From Atrichornis clamosus (taxonomy: Eukaryota; Chordata; Aves; Passeriformes; Menuridae): DNA of 64,000 bases. Location: NCBI GenBank assembly GCA_013400975.1, contig WBMZ01000173.1, positions 21,056 through 85,055 of the forward strand, read 5' to 3'. Made by a program: the position numbers and the translations under genes. The notes beneath the pieces are model-generated. The model worked only from the letters and a program-made list of their open reading frames with translations, had not been told where the DNA came from and did no database searches. Shown in pieces: positions 38,835 through 48,985 of the stretch. The stretch's first letter is position 1; every line of letters starts with the position of its first letter.

Positions 38835-39044
38835 GCAGAGGCGCCCTGCCTGCCCTCCCTGTGCTGATCAGAGCCGCCCTCCCTGCCCTCCCTGCCTGCC
38901 CTCCCTGTGCTGATCAGAGCCGCCCTCCCTGCCCTCCCTGCCTGCCCTCCCTGTGCTGATCAGAGCCGCCCTCCCTGCCCTCCCTGCCTGCCCTCCCTGT
39001 GCTGATCAGAGCCGCCCTCCCTGCCCTCCCTGCCTGCCCTGCCT
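38835..39044. repeat. 46-bp minisatellite in a GC-rich patch
   Basis: The marker GTGCTGATCAGAGCC occurs at 38861, 38907, 38953 and 38999, an exact 46-bp period. Between the markers lie CCCTCCCTGCCCTCCCTGCC-type pyrimidine runs. The surrounding region (38720-39080) holds looser variants of the same GCCCTGCCTG motif. Each unit carries a TGATCA palindrome. Since 46 is not a multiple of three, successive units shift frame, so the long open frames over the array are not evidence of a protein. Confidence 0.95.
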
Positions 39045-39420
39045 GCGCTCCCTGCCTGCCGTGCCCGCGCTGCCCGTCCCGGGGCAGCACCAGCCGCGCT
39101 CCCGCCGCTCCGGCTGCACCGGCCGCTCCCGGCCACAGGAGGGGAGCGCTGCCGCACGCACCCGGACGGTTCCCCGGTCCCTCCTGACAGAAAGCTGGGG
39201 CTATGCCCCAGTCCCTTCCTGCGGGACGGGAGAGACCGGCAGGAGCCCCGGGCGGGGCGCTGCAGGAAGGAGGGAGCGGCCGGGACCCCCCGGATCCCCG
39301 GCAGCACATGGTGACCATCCTCACAGCCCGGCCGTGTGCGAAGGGTTGTGACGAACGCGGGCAGCCCGACACCGTGAGCGACAGACGTGTGTGTGAGCAC
39401 ACCCACGGAGTCTGCCACTC
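39045..39420. promoter_or_regulatory. CpG-rich patch (possible orphan CpG island)
   Basis: CG dinucleotides are frequent here (for example CCGCGCTCCCGCCGCTCCGG), whereas the desert on both sides is CpG-poor. It adjoins the 46-bp minisatellite. There is no recognisable coding exon, although open frames reach 188 codons on the minus strand because stop codons are rare in GC-rich DNA. It could be an orphan CpG island, the promoter of an unseen non-coding RNA, or simply subtelomere-like GC-rich repeat. Confidence 0.45.
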
Positions 39421-39599
39421 GTGACGTGGGACTCTCAGCGAGTCAAGCGAGGCCCCCAAACACCCAGCAGAGTCAACCACGGCGTCCAGATCTCGCTGTG
39501 CTCACGACAGCACACCCAGGACTGGGGAAGGGATGATGCGCTGTGATTTCGTGCTCCTGAAGCATTTATCCACCAGCTAAGATTCTGCTCCATAGTATC

Positions 39600-39634
39600 T
39601 AAAAAAAAAAAAACCCCAAAAAAACCCCCAAACC
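39600..39634. repeat. A/C simple repeat
   Basis: A12 followed by CCCC, A7, CCCCC and AAACCC. A low-complexity tract just right of the CpG-rich patch. Confidence 0.8.
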
Positions 39635-39679
39635 CTCGTTAACGTACATACGGTTGTTTTTCTGGTTTTGGTGGGCATT

Positions 39680-40160
39680 TCTAGATGCTTGATAGCTCAA
39701 GCAGGGCATGGTGTGCCTGCTCTGATCGCTGCTCGGCTGCAGGCATACAGCGTTCAGTGGCTTAATCGAAGATTGGGAACTGTGGCTTCAAGGGGAATAT
39801 TGGGCTGGATCCGAAGCTTGTTGGAGTCAACAGGGCTCCCACTGGGGTTTTTAATCAGGCCTATCATTAATTCCCTAATGAAGTTAGCCGCTTATCTTTA
39901 TTAGATGGACTCTTCAATGAATTGATTTAATCTAGAGGACTTCTCCTCCCTGACAGATTTTCAGAACCCCACGCACTCCTGCTTCTGCGCAGAGCCCGGC
40001 CTGCCCTCAGCCAACCGTGCTCTGCTTCCCAAGGAGCTAATCAGCTGGCCCATCTCCTCTCAATCAATAAACATTTATTCTAATTGAAACCAACATCGAC
40101 TGGATACCAACCAGGAATGTGAAATGCTCTATAAATAATGTGCATGAGCTGAAGCCTGAG
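39680..40160. promoter_or_regulatory. Candidate developmental enhancer (homeodomain, GATA and forkhead motifs)
   Basis: The block has paired TAAT sites (CATTAATTCCCTAATG, 39864-39879), CTTATCTTTA (inverted GATA), and AATAAACA (forkhead type, 40066-40073) followed by TCTAATTGAAA. It is non-repetitive and lies between the CpG-rich patch and ordinary desert. A distal enhancer of a neighbouring developmental gene is a reasonable guess. Confidence 0.3.
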
Positions 40161-40436
40161 AGCTGGCAATGGCAGGGGCTGTCAGTGGGAGTGCTAATGG
40201 GGGAGGGCACATACCACCCAGCGCTCTGTCACTCTCCCAATGCCCTGTTTACAGCTCTCACCAGGGAGCTCCCTGTCTCACTTTGATGATGAATTTGCTT
40301 CCTCTGATGGATCAACCTCCCAATCCCCCATTGCAACACCTTGCAGAATGCATTGCCTAACGAGAATTCCTCATTAACATATAAATCATGATGTATGTCT
40401 TTTTGGCACCCCAGGCAAAACAATGGGCCGAGAGCT

Positions 40437-40461
40437 CCCCCCCCAACCCCACCTCCCTCCC
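40437..40461 (-). other. Canonical G-quadruplex motif on the minus strand
   Basis: C runs of 8, 4, 3 and 3 with spacers AA, ACCT and T on the plus strand form a quadruplex pattern on the minus strand. Confidence 0.5.
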
Positions 40462-43220
40462 GCCATCAAGCTTTTCCCTGAAGGGAGAACTTTCATTGAT
40501 TGCTAAATGGAAGGTGAAAAGAGTGAAATCGTTTAAGTGTATGACTCCTCTGATGCGCTACAGTGTAGACTTTAAGTAAGCATATGACTTCCTCAGCGAG
40601 GATGTCAGGACCTGAGCAGACACTGCTAGCACTGCTCTGTGCTGAAGTTAAACTCTTTTCACAATCAGTCTGGGAATGACCAGCAAAAATACCTTCAGGC
40701 GTTTATTGCTTTATATCTAGCTCTACTACAAACTGGGTGGTGGTAGGTGACTGCCTCCGGTTTTTTAGCCTTTACGGACAAGTTAGGATCATCTGAACTA
40801 GTAAATGTTCAGTTCATTCACTAGAGCAAATAAAGAAATTGCCCCAAACTGCCACCGCTCCTCCTTGGTTGGACTGTGCAGAAAATCATCTCTGGTTCTG
40901 GATTTTCATATGGGTATGCCGTGAGGCTGATATCAATGCAGCAGCTGTATCTGCCAAATCTGGCTAAAAAATCAGGGCGGGAAGCACCACATTGTCCACT
41001 GAATCAGATGAGGGTTGGTGAGAGACAACACAGTGTAGTTACACCTCAGGGCCTTGATGGTGTGTCCAGGAAAAGGACCGTGTTGGCACCACCCGCAGCA
41101 GCAGCAGGAAGGAGCTGTTGAGCACTGGAGACTGCAGTGCAGCCACCTTGGAGGACCCCCTTCCTCCTTCAGAGCTGCACTGGAGACATGGTGTGCAGGA
41201 CCTCACAAACCCATCATCAGCACTCTGTCAGTACCTGAAGAAGCAACAAGAGCTGTGAGAAAGTTCACTTGGGTGAATGGCAAGGAAATCTCTTGATCAA
41301 ACATTCTCAGCCCATCCCTTGTGCTTCTCTGACTTCCACACCAGTGGCACAGCCCACATAAGCTGTCCTTCCCTCAATCTCAGGGAAGCCTGTCCTGCGG
41401 CTTCTCCCATTCCCTGGCATGTCTGGTAGATGAATCAAACTTCCATATGGTGCATTTGGCATGAGGTTCCTGCTTGGAGAGCACAACAGATGGTCTTTAA
41501 GGAACAAGATGTGGTTGCTTCCCACAATACCTCATCCCAGACAGTGCAGCAGAAAGTCTCTTAGTGTCTCCTTTCCAGTTCTACATATGTACTTTTTACT
41601 GGAGTCTGCATGGTCTCAGGGAAGATGCGGAGAGGGAATAGCCAAAATACTCACCTAGATCCTAGACCAGCACCTGAGACCAAAGTGAGAAGCGCTTCTG
41701 AGAGTTTGATCATCCCCAGGGTTGGATCCACAACAACAATTCCCACCACATCCTTCCAGCCAGCAATCTGCCACCCTCTGAGCTCAGACAGCCCAGCTTC
41801 TCCCCAAAACACCACCAGTGCTGCCCTGTCCCTGCCTCTCCTGTCTCCTTTCAACTCCAGCTCTTTCTTCACAGCAGCTCTTCCTCCACAGGCTTTCTCC
41901 TACATTGCCCTACCTGTGCTCCTCAGGTTGAGGATAAGTGCACAAGCACCATGTGCGCAGCACAGGCACCATCTTCTTTTCTCCTCTCACCTTTTCTGGG
42001 AAACTTTCTAATTTCACACAAAAATTCATGGGCAATTGAAATTTTGCCAGTTTCAACAGAAATAATAAGAATGGTGTAACTGTTGCAAATTTGCCTTTTT
42101 GCTGTCCTACCTTCTGTCGATGCTAGGCTTTACATCAAACACTAAGTGCAGCCTCCAAATTTAAGCACACACAAGACAGCTCACCCTCCCTTCGAAATTC
42201 TGTTTACCATCCATTTGCTATATTACACAGGATTTAAAACAAGGAAACATTATTTTCTTGTTTTGTATTTACATTAGAGATTGGTATCAGTTTAATTAAA
42301 TAATCTTAAAATAATTTCATAGCAGGCACTGTTTTCCTTGTGTAGACAACAGCAGAGCATGGAGCCGGTGTAGCTCCATCCAGCTTTGCTGAGGTGGGGC
42401 TGGGCCAGCTGGGCAAGGAGGGGAGCCCACCATGATGCAGCTTGTGGTCATTGCCTCCAATGGCACTGCCAGAAGGAGAACTTGGAAATTCCAGCAGGTC
42501 TTCCTGGAGAGGTGTCCTTTGGTAACATGCAGGAAACATGAAAAGGAAGCCTGGTGCCGTTGATGTAAGGCAGGCTATAAAAAAGGCACACAAGACTCGT
42601 TCCTCCTAAATCCCAGTGTTTTTTTGGCATTTATGCATCACAACACCCATTTCTTTCATTTGTCCAGAGTGCTGTTTTCAGTTTTACAACTTTTTTGAGG
42701 TGTTATTCACTTACTGTCCAGGTCTTACCTGGTACACCAGTGTTAATCCACAGCTGTTCTGGCACCATCTGCTGATCTAGTCCTCCCATTTTCTTGTCTT
42801 CTTTATGTTTTTTCAAAAATTAGTATAGGGGCCTGGAGTTCTGACTGTTTAAACTGCTCAATACTTCCTTCACAATCTTTAGCTGTGGGCTTGAGTCATG
42901 GCTGTGGATTCTCTTCTACTGACTCATACAAGGGAAAGAACTCATCTCTGTTAGAAGACTGAGTGATCAAAATGATTTATACTCATCCTGCCTTTATCCC
43001 TTTCAAATGTACTGTGTCACACAGACCCGAACTGTAAATGTCTTGTGAGGAAATAAAACCCATGATGAGTGACTTTGAGCATGACAGTTCTCTGGGCAGC
43101 CTCAGCTGCCCTCAGTCCTGGGAGCAGCTGTTGGAAGATGCACCACAGTGACAAAGCTGTCCATCAGCTGCCACCAGCAGTGGTGGATATGGGTGGAACA
43201 AGTTAAAAGGAGGCTTATGA
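40462..43220. other. Intergenic, no gene seen
   Basis: Unique sequence left of the solo LTR. A 133-codon plus-strand frame (41610-42011) is serine/proline-rich and not recognised. No repeats were identified. Confidence 0.6.
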
Positions 43221-43225
43221 TCATG
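43221..43225. repeat. 5-bp target-site duplication, left
   Basis: TCATG directly precedes the LTR and is repeated directly after it. Confidence 0.8.
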
Positions 43226-43806
43226 TGTACTGGTTTTGGCTGGGGTGGAGTTAATTTTCTTCCCAGTGGCTGATATGGGGCTGTATTTTGGATTTGTGCT
43301 GTGCTGAACACGTTAATAGAGATGTATTTGTTATTGCTGAGCAGAGCTTACACAGACTCAAGGCCTTTTCTCCTTTCTGTGCTGCCATGCAGAGAAGTTG
43401 GAGGTGCAAGGGAGGTTGAAAGGAGACACAGCCAGGACAGGTGACCCCAACTGACCAAAGGGATATTCCATAGCATATGACATCATGCACAGTATATAAA
43501 GTGAAGGAGGAGGAAAGGGGGATGTTAGGAGTAATGGTATTTGTCTTCCTAAATAGTTGTTACCGTCATGGAGCTCTGCTCTCCTGGAGAGAGCTGAACA
43601 CCTGCCTGCCCACGGGAAGCCGTGAATTAATTCCTTGTTTTGCTTTGCATGTGTGTGTGGCTTTTTCTTTCCCTATTAAACTGTCTCTATCTCACCCACG
43701 AGTTTTCTGCCTTTAACCTTTCCAGTTCTCTCCCTGATCCCACTGCTGGGGGAGCGAGCGAGCGGCTGCCTGGGGCCTGGCTGCTGGCTGGGGTGAAACC
43801 ACGACA
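43226..43806 (+). mobile_element. Solo LTR of an avian class III (ERVL-like) endogenous retrovirus
   Basis: This 581-bp element starts TGTACTGGTTTTGGCTGGGG and ends with ACCACGACA, giving TG...CA termini. It has a TATA box (TATATAA, 43493-43499) and a poly(A) signal (ATTAAA, 43675-43680) in that order, which sets the orientation as plus. The downstream phrase ACTGTCTCTATCTCACCCAC and the ending GGGTGAAACCACGACA match a very common avian LTR as I recall it. The flanks TCATG at 43221-43225 and 43807-43811 form a perfect 5-bp target-site duplication, the length typical of ERVL. No internal gag, pol or env sequence is present, so recombination between two LTRs probably removed the body. The short open frames inside it are not genes. 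Confidence 0.85.
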
Positions 43807-43811
43807 TCATG
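43807..43811. repeat. 5-bp target-site duplication, right
   Basis: TCATG directly follows the LTR and matches the left flank exactly. Confidence 0.8.
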
Positions 43812-44883
43812 GAAGTTGTATGCCTGGCTCTCACACCAAGCACAGGGACTTGTGGAGAATACAGCCCTTCCTTAGGAGAAAGCTCTCAGCAACCTGGAGC
43901 AGTGCAATAGCCAGCGCAAGATGCATCCAAGGGCACGTGGGAACTTTTCTAGGGCTTCACCAAAGGCAATGTGTGACTGTCCCTTCCCCAACAGCCATCA
44001 CCTCAGACTGGCAGAGCCCCCATAGCTGGGGAAGCTGAGGAAGGGCATGGCTGTCTTTGCTGCTGTTGTGAGAGAACAGATTGCTGTCATCAGTAACCAG
44101 GCCAAGAGGCAACACAAAAAAGATGCACGCAACCTCTTACAGCTGGGGTCATACAAAATGCTTAGCACTTCCACCATCCTAGCCTTACTCATCATGCTCT
44201 CCAAATACAGGGTAATGGGTCTGCAGAATCCCTTTGTGCAGTAGTATATCTAGAGGTTTGGGGTTTCTGAGCCTGAGATCTTTGCTACAAGTCACAGGAA
44301 CAGTGCAAGCTGTGATTGCACAATAGTTAAACATCACTAACCAAGTGTTTCATCTGGTGTGCTGTCCCAGTCCCTCCTGCATACCTCGTTGCTGGCATGA
44401 TGCTTATCTGACCATGGTGTAAGTCAGTTTTGGAACTAAACCAGCAGAAAACTGACCTGGCAAAAAAAGAGAATTGCTTTCTCTTAGGTAAGCTCCTGCA
44501 CTGGCTCATTGCAGTGCCTGGGAGATGGGAGTGCCTCTCAGGGCGTATCTCCATTTGGGGAGGTATTTCCATTTGGCAAGTGGGGGACCATGCCAGTGCT
44601 GACCAAAGCAGTTTTAAAGTGAAGTGGCAGAGCAGACTCAATTGCCCTATCATGCAAAGGGACAACTAGACACAGGAACCCAGGCATTGTGATGAAATGC
44701 AGTACTCCACATGTTCAAATTTGAGGTCTTCCCTGAAATCCCTTGTAGAAGGGATCTAGCATGTGCACTTGTGTTGTTCACATTGTGTTTGCAAGTATGT
44801 TGTCTGAGGAGGCTGTGGAATCTCTCTCTTTGGAGATAATAAACACCACCAAGATACAATCCTATGCAATTGGCTGTACGCAG

Positions 44884-44955
44884 CCCTGCTTCAGCAGGGA
44901 GGTTGGACAAGATGACCTCCAGAGCTGCTTTCCAACCTCAACCATTCTGTGATGA
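44884..44955 (+). mobile_element. CR1 LINE 3'-terminal fragment (variant subfamily)
   Basis: CAGGGAGGTTGGACAAGATG, ACCTCCAGAGCTGC and TTTCCAACCTCAACCATTCT followed by GTGATG correspond to the CR1 variant that carries a GACCTCCAGAGGT block instead of GATCTTTAAGGT. The 5' border is uncertain. Confidence 0.8.
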
Positions 44956-46109
44956 TTTTGTGTCCCATTAAATACAATTCAGAAGCAGCTGTAAGCACAT
45001 GAACCTCGGGGTGGAAGGCACAGCCCCAGGGATGAGAGACAGAGGGCAGTTTCTTCATTAAGGTGAGTCAGCCTCAGTCTGCACAGAGGATGGTGAAAAA
45101 GTGGGGTTTGTGCAGCTCTCAGGTTCTGGCACCCACGTTCTCACTGCCTCCCTGGCCTCCAGACCACACTCATGCAATCACGGGCCCACATCAGGGAGCT
45201 CCTGACTTAACACTAATATATGCTTCAGGTTAATTCCTGGCTCTCTAATGCCTGTTGATCTGGCCGGCTGTGTAGCAGCCCTGCTGCAGGGGATGGTGCA
45301 AGGGAAGTGGTGGTAAAGCTTCTCCAGAAACACAGATTCATACTTGTTTTAGCAGAGCACAAAACCACATGGGCAATGATCCTGTACCACGGTTGCCTCA
45401 GAAACCCCTGCTACTGCTCTGCCCTTTCTTCTGTCCTTTCTATGTCCCCCTGCCCCTTCTCCAGACTCTCTTTACCAATATATTCTAATTTCTCAGCAAC
45501 CTCCCCTTTCCTCTGGCACTTATCCAGCCAGTTCTTTCTCGCTAACGTCACTGACTTATTTTAAGTTCTTTGCTCAGAAAGTTTTCTGCCATTTTAGTGG
45601 GTTTCAGGGAGCAGGAGCTCAAGGTACCTGGCAGAAGTACAGAGGCAAGGGCAGACAAGGAGTCTGCGAGGCTCTGTTGACAGTGATGAGGTGCTGCTTT
45701 AGCTTGGCAGACCAAAGTCAGATGTTCCTATTCATTCTAATTCTTCAATTTAATTATTTGTGTTCTTTCATGCCCTTTACTGATTAAAATGAAGATTTTG
45801 AAATGTGAACTGGGCTTGTAAATGTAGTCACATATATTTTTTCCCAGTTGCTGAACCAATGCATTTAACAGCTCACTAGCCTGAAATGAACGCTATTACA
45901 TGGCTGGAGTGTGGATAAATAGTAAGCTGATAGCAGGGTTGAGATGTAAATCTACAGATTTCAAGGGCAGAGGCTCTCAGAAGTCCCGACTGTACTGTAC
46001 CTCAGGAGCAGCCCTGGAGGAGCAGAGGGAAGAGCCAGCAGACTGACAGGCAGCCCCTTTCCAGCTCTGCCCTCGTGTTTAAATGCAAACAACTACTGAG
46101 AACAGAAAA

Positions 46110-46290
46110 TAGAAATATTAATATATATATATTCCTGCCATTCCCTGCGTGTGATTAATCCTCTTTTCTTTTACCAGTGAATATATTAGTGAGAGTAGGC
46201 TAATAATGCAGAGGCATCTGGCTGAGACTGGAAGGAGTAGCATGTTTATGCATTATTAATACATTAGGAAAAACAGACTTCCCTGGCCTG
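46110..46290. promoter_or_regulatory. Candidate enhancer with TAAT and TATGCAT motifs
   Basis: GTGATTAATCC, GGCTAATAATGC and TATGCATTATTAATACATTA cluster within 180 bp of unique AT-rich sequence. Inference from motif density. Confidence 0.23.
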
Positions 46291-48839
46291 ACTGAATGTA
46301 TTGGATCAGTATGGAATGGCAGTTATAGGACATTTAGCACTGGCTTAATTTGCTTATCTTTTGCAATGGAATAATCTTCAGGATGTGGCATGCTTATTTT
46401 GGCAAACAGTGAAAGAGATGATGTTTTGAAATAGCCTTTATTGAGCAGTTAGTGCATAACGTTATTCCTAAAGGAGAGAGTGTGATCTGGGAAGTAGTGC
46501 AGGGTGAACAGATTAGGCAAAGCATGAATTTCTACCTTAGCAAATCTGTCATTACAAACTGTGTCTTTGGGGATCCTTGGTTATCTGAGAACTGCGGTGC
46601 TCCAGTCTCACCAGTGAAACAGAAAACTTTTGTGGGGAACACAGAAATACAGTGGGGCTTCCTAAGGCATAACTGTGGCACAGAGGAGATGCATTTTGTT
46701 GACTAGTTTATGTCTTGACAAATGTAACGCACCATAAGGAGGCTAAAAACTCAAAGCTTGTGCAGTAGGGCAGGGGGCCATTGGGGCTGCCCAGGTACGA
46801 GACATAATAATCAGTTTTATTTTCCAGCTTTTTCTCCCTTTGATTTATTGGTTGGATGTGTGACGGTTAAATCAGCAAGAAACTGGAAGAGGCCTCAATC
46901 TTGGGAAGATAGAGCTACATACATTTGTGTGCTGCTCCTTTTCAAAGGATGAAGTGACTTTGTTAGTATCTAGCTCGTAAATCAGGGGGGCAAGGAGACA
47001 GCCCGGCTTCCCTCTCTGCAGCCTCTGACATATGAAAACCTCGGCTCAGCAGAAGCATTTCCAGCAGCACTGGGAGTGCACCAGATGTATCTCTTAGCTG
47101 TATTGGCACCAGGCTCCTGGAGTAGGATTCATTTCACAAGCCTGTGTCTGAACTAGTCACTCTGCCCTGCTGCTATAATCGATAGGTCCTCTGAGAACGT
47201 AATTCACCCTGTGCAGGAGCAGATATCTAACAGGGGTCAAATGCATTGCCCCAGAAAGGGCCTGTTTCTCTCTGTTGATTACAGGGAGTGTCGAGACTGC
47301 TGCCTCTGCTGTAGCTGCCCACGAAATGCTGGTGAGATCTCCCTGCTGTGGCAGAGGTGTCTGGGCACAGCACCCACAGCTTGGTGGTGCTGCAACATGG
47401 GGCCACGGCCACGGGGCTGTGGAGAACCACAGCTCTGTCACAGAGACAGCAGAGCCCTGGGGCACAGTGTGGTGGCACCCGGGAAACTGCCCCTGGCCAA
47501 GCTGGCTCACAGAAGGCCACAGTGGCTGCTCAGGAGCCGGGGTGCACATGGTGCCTTGGAGCAGGATGTCCCTTCAGGGAGCCTGCCCAGATAGTCAATG
47601 CATATCTGAGGCATCTTGAAATCCCAGCTGAACCTGGGACTGTGCTGAAGTAACAGCAGAACATGCATGAAATAGGATGTCTTGATTAGGATGAAGCAAG
47701 GTACATCCTTCCAGCACAAATTGCTACCTGGCTTAAGAAACAGCCTCCTCTGGAGGTGCCAAATTCATGGGCACCAATCTGCCATGCACAGACCCAGCAG
47801 ACCGAGGCAGCACAGAGCTGCTGTGCTCATCCAAGGGTTGTGCAGGTAGGCAGTGACTGCAGCCAGGCTGGGGATGGGCCATGGCAGCCGTGCAGACACC
47901 AATTCACTCCCAGGACTGTATGGGGTGCTGTGCCACACTTGTGATAGTGCTAAAAACCAGACAGATCTTTGTCTTTTGGGAAGACATGTCTTTCTGGAAA
48001 GCCATGAAACAACATTAAAACCAGTTACTCAGAAGCCTGCCACTTTTCCAGTCCCCAGGCAGGGTGCAGCTTGACAGCAGCTCCCAGGCAGAGACAAGCA
48101 GATGCATCCACCGTGCTGAGCCCTGGGATAGGGGCGAGGCTTGGGGACGGCACTAGGCTCAGCCATAGCTGTGGGAAGCACTGAGGCAAAAACCCACAGC
48201 ATGAGATTCACACCCAGTGTGTGCGACTTGACGGGTCTGTCACTTCACAGAGCCAGGCTCTGTCCCCCAGCGAATACGGATGACAAAAGGACAGATGCTG
48301 CCAGACTGCTTGGCCTTGCTGTCGCTGCAATGGCAATGACACTCCACTCAAAAACTTGGCAGCTCTGGAAGAGAAGTCCTAGTTCCTTGTCCTGCCCACA
48401 GGACTGTGGCTCTCCCCGAAAAGCATGAGACCATCCTGAGTTTCTTGATATTTCCTGTTTCCAGAGAAAGAAGACGCCCTAGAAAATGCTAGTTTTGTGA
48501 CTTGTTTGAAATAAGTTTGCACCTCTCTGGTGGGGAGAGTTTGAATATTTGGGCCATGCTTTTGCAGTGCCTGACGCCCACACGCTCCTGGTCCTACCTG
48601 CATCCTTCCCCCCTTCAGAGCCCCCTTTGGCTCAGCGGGGAAGGAAAACAGTTTGAGTTGGCAAATAGCTTGCCATGAAAATGATGAATTCAAGAGCACG
48701 TGGAGCTTGTGGTTGAAAAAACCCGTCTGATCAGCAGAACATTTCTCCCTCAGCTTCTAAGGGCAGATTTAGTCTCAAGGCCAAGCTGCCATGTGGTTAT
48801 AAAATAGAAGCAGGCCTGAAGACTGATCTAACTTTCTTC

Positions 48840-48985
48840 AATTGTCTGTGTATCTTTAATCATGTTCACCACTTAAAATGCAGTGGAGCTGGCAGCTGAT
48901 AATTAGACTGAGCCTGAAGCAGCATGGCCAGTGGCCAGATCACATGGCTCCTTTTATCTGCATATTTATGCATTTAAAGGAGGGG
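48840..48985. promoter_or_regulatory. Candidate enhancer with TAAT, E-box and ATGCAT motifs
   Basis: CTTTAATCATG, GCAGCTGATAATTAGAC and TATTTATGCATTTAAAGG lie within 150 bp of unique sequence. Inference only. Confidence 0.23.

Noticed and set aside
38914..39480. 188-codon minus-strand frame and overlapping plus-strand frames over the GC-rich minisatellite
   Set aside because: Stops are rare because of GC content and the 46-bp unit. The unit length is not a multiple of three, so the array shows the same peptide in shifted frames on both strands, which is not coding behaviour.
43226..43806. Short open frames inside the LTR
   Set aside because: They lie in LTR sequence without retroviral coding homology.
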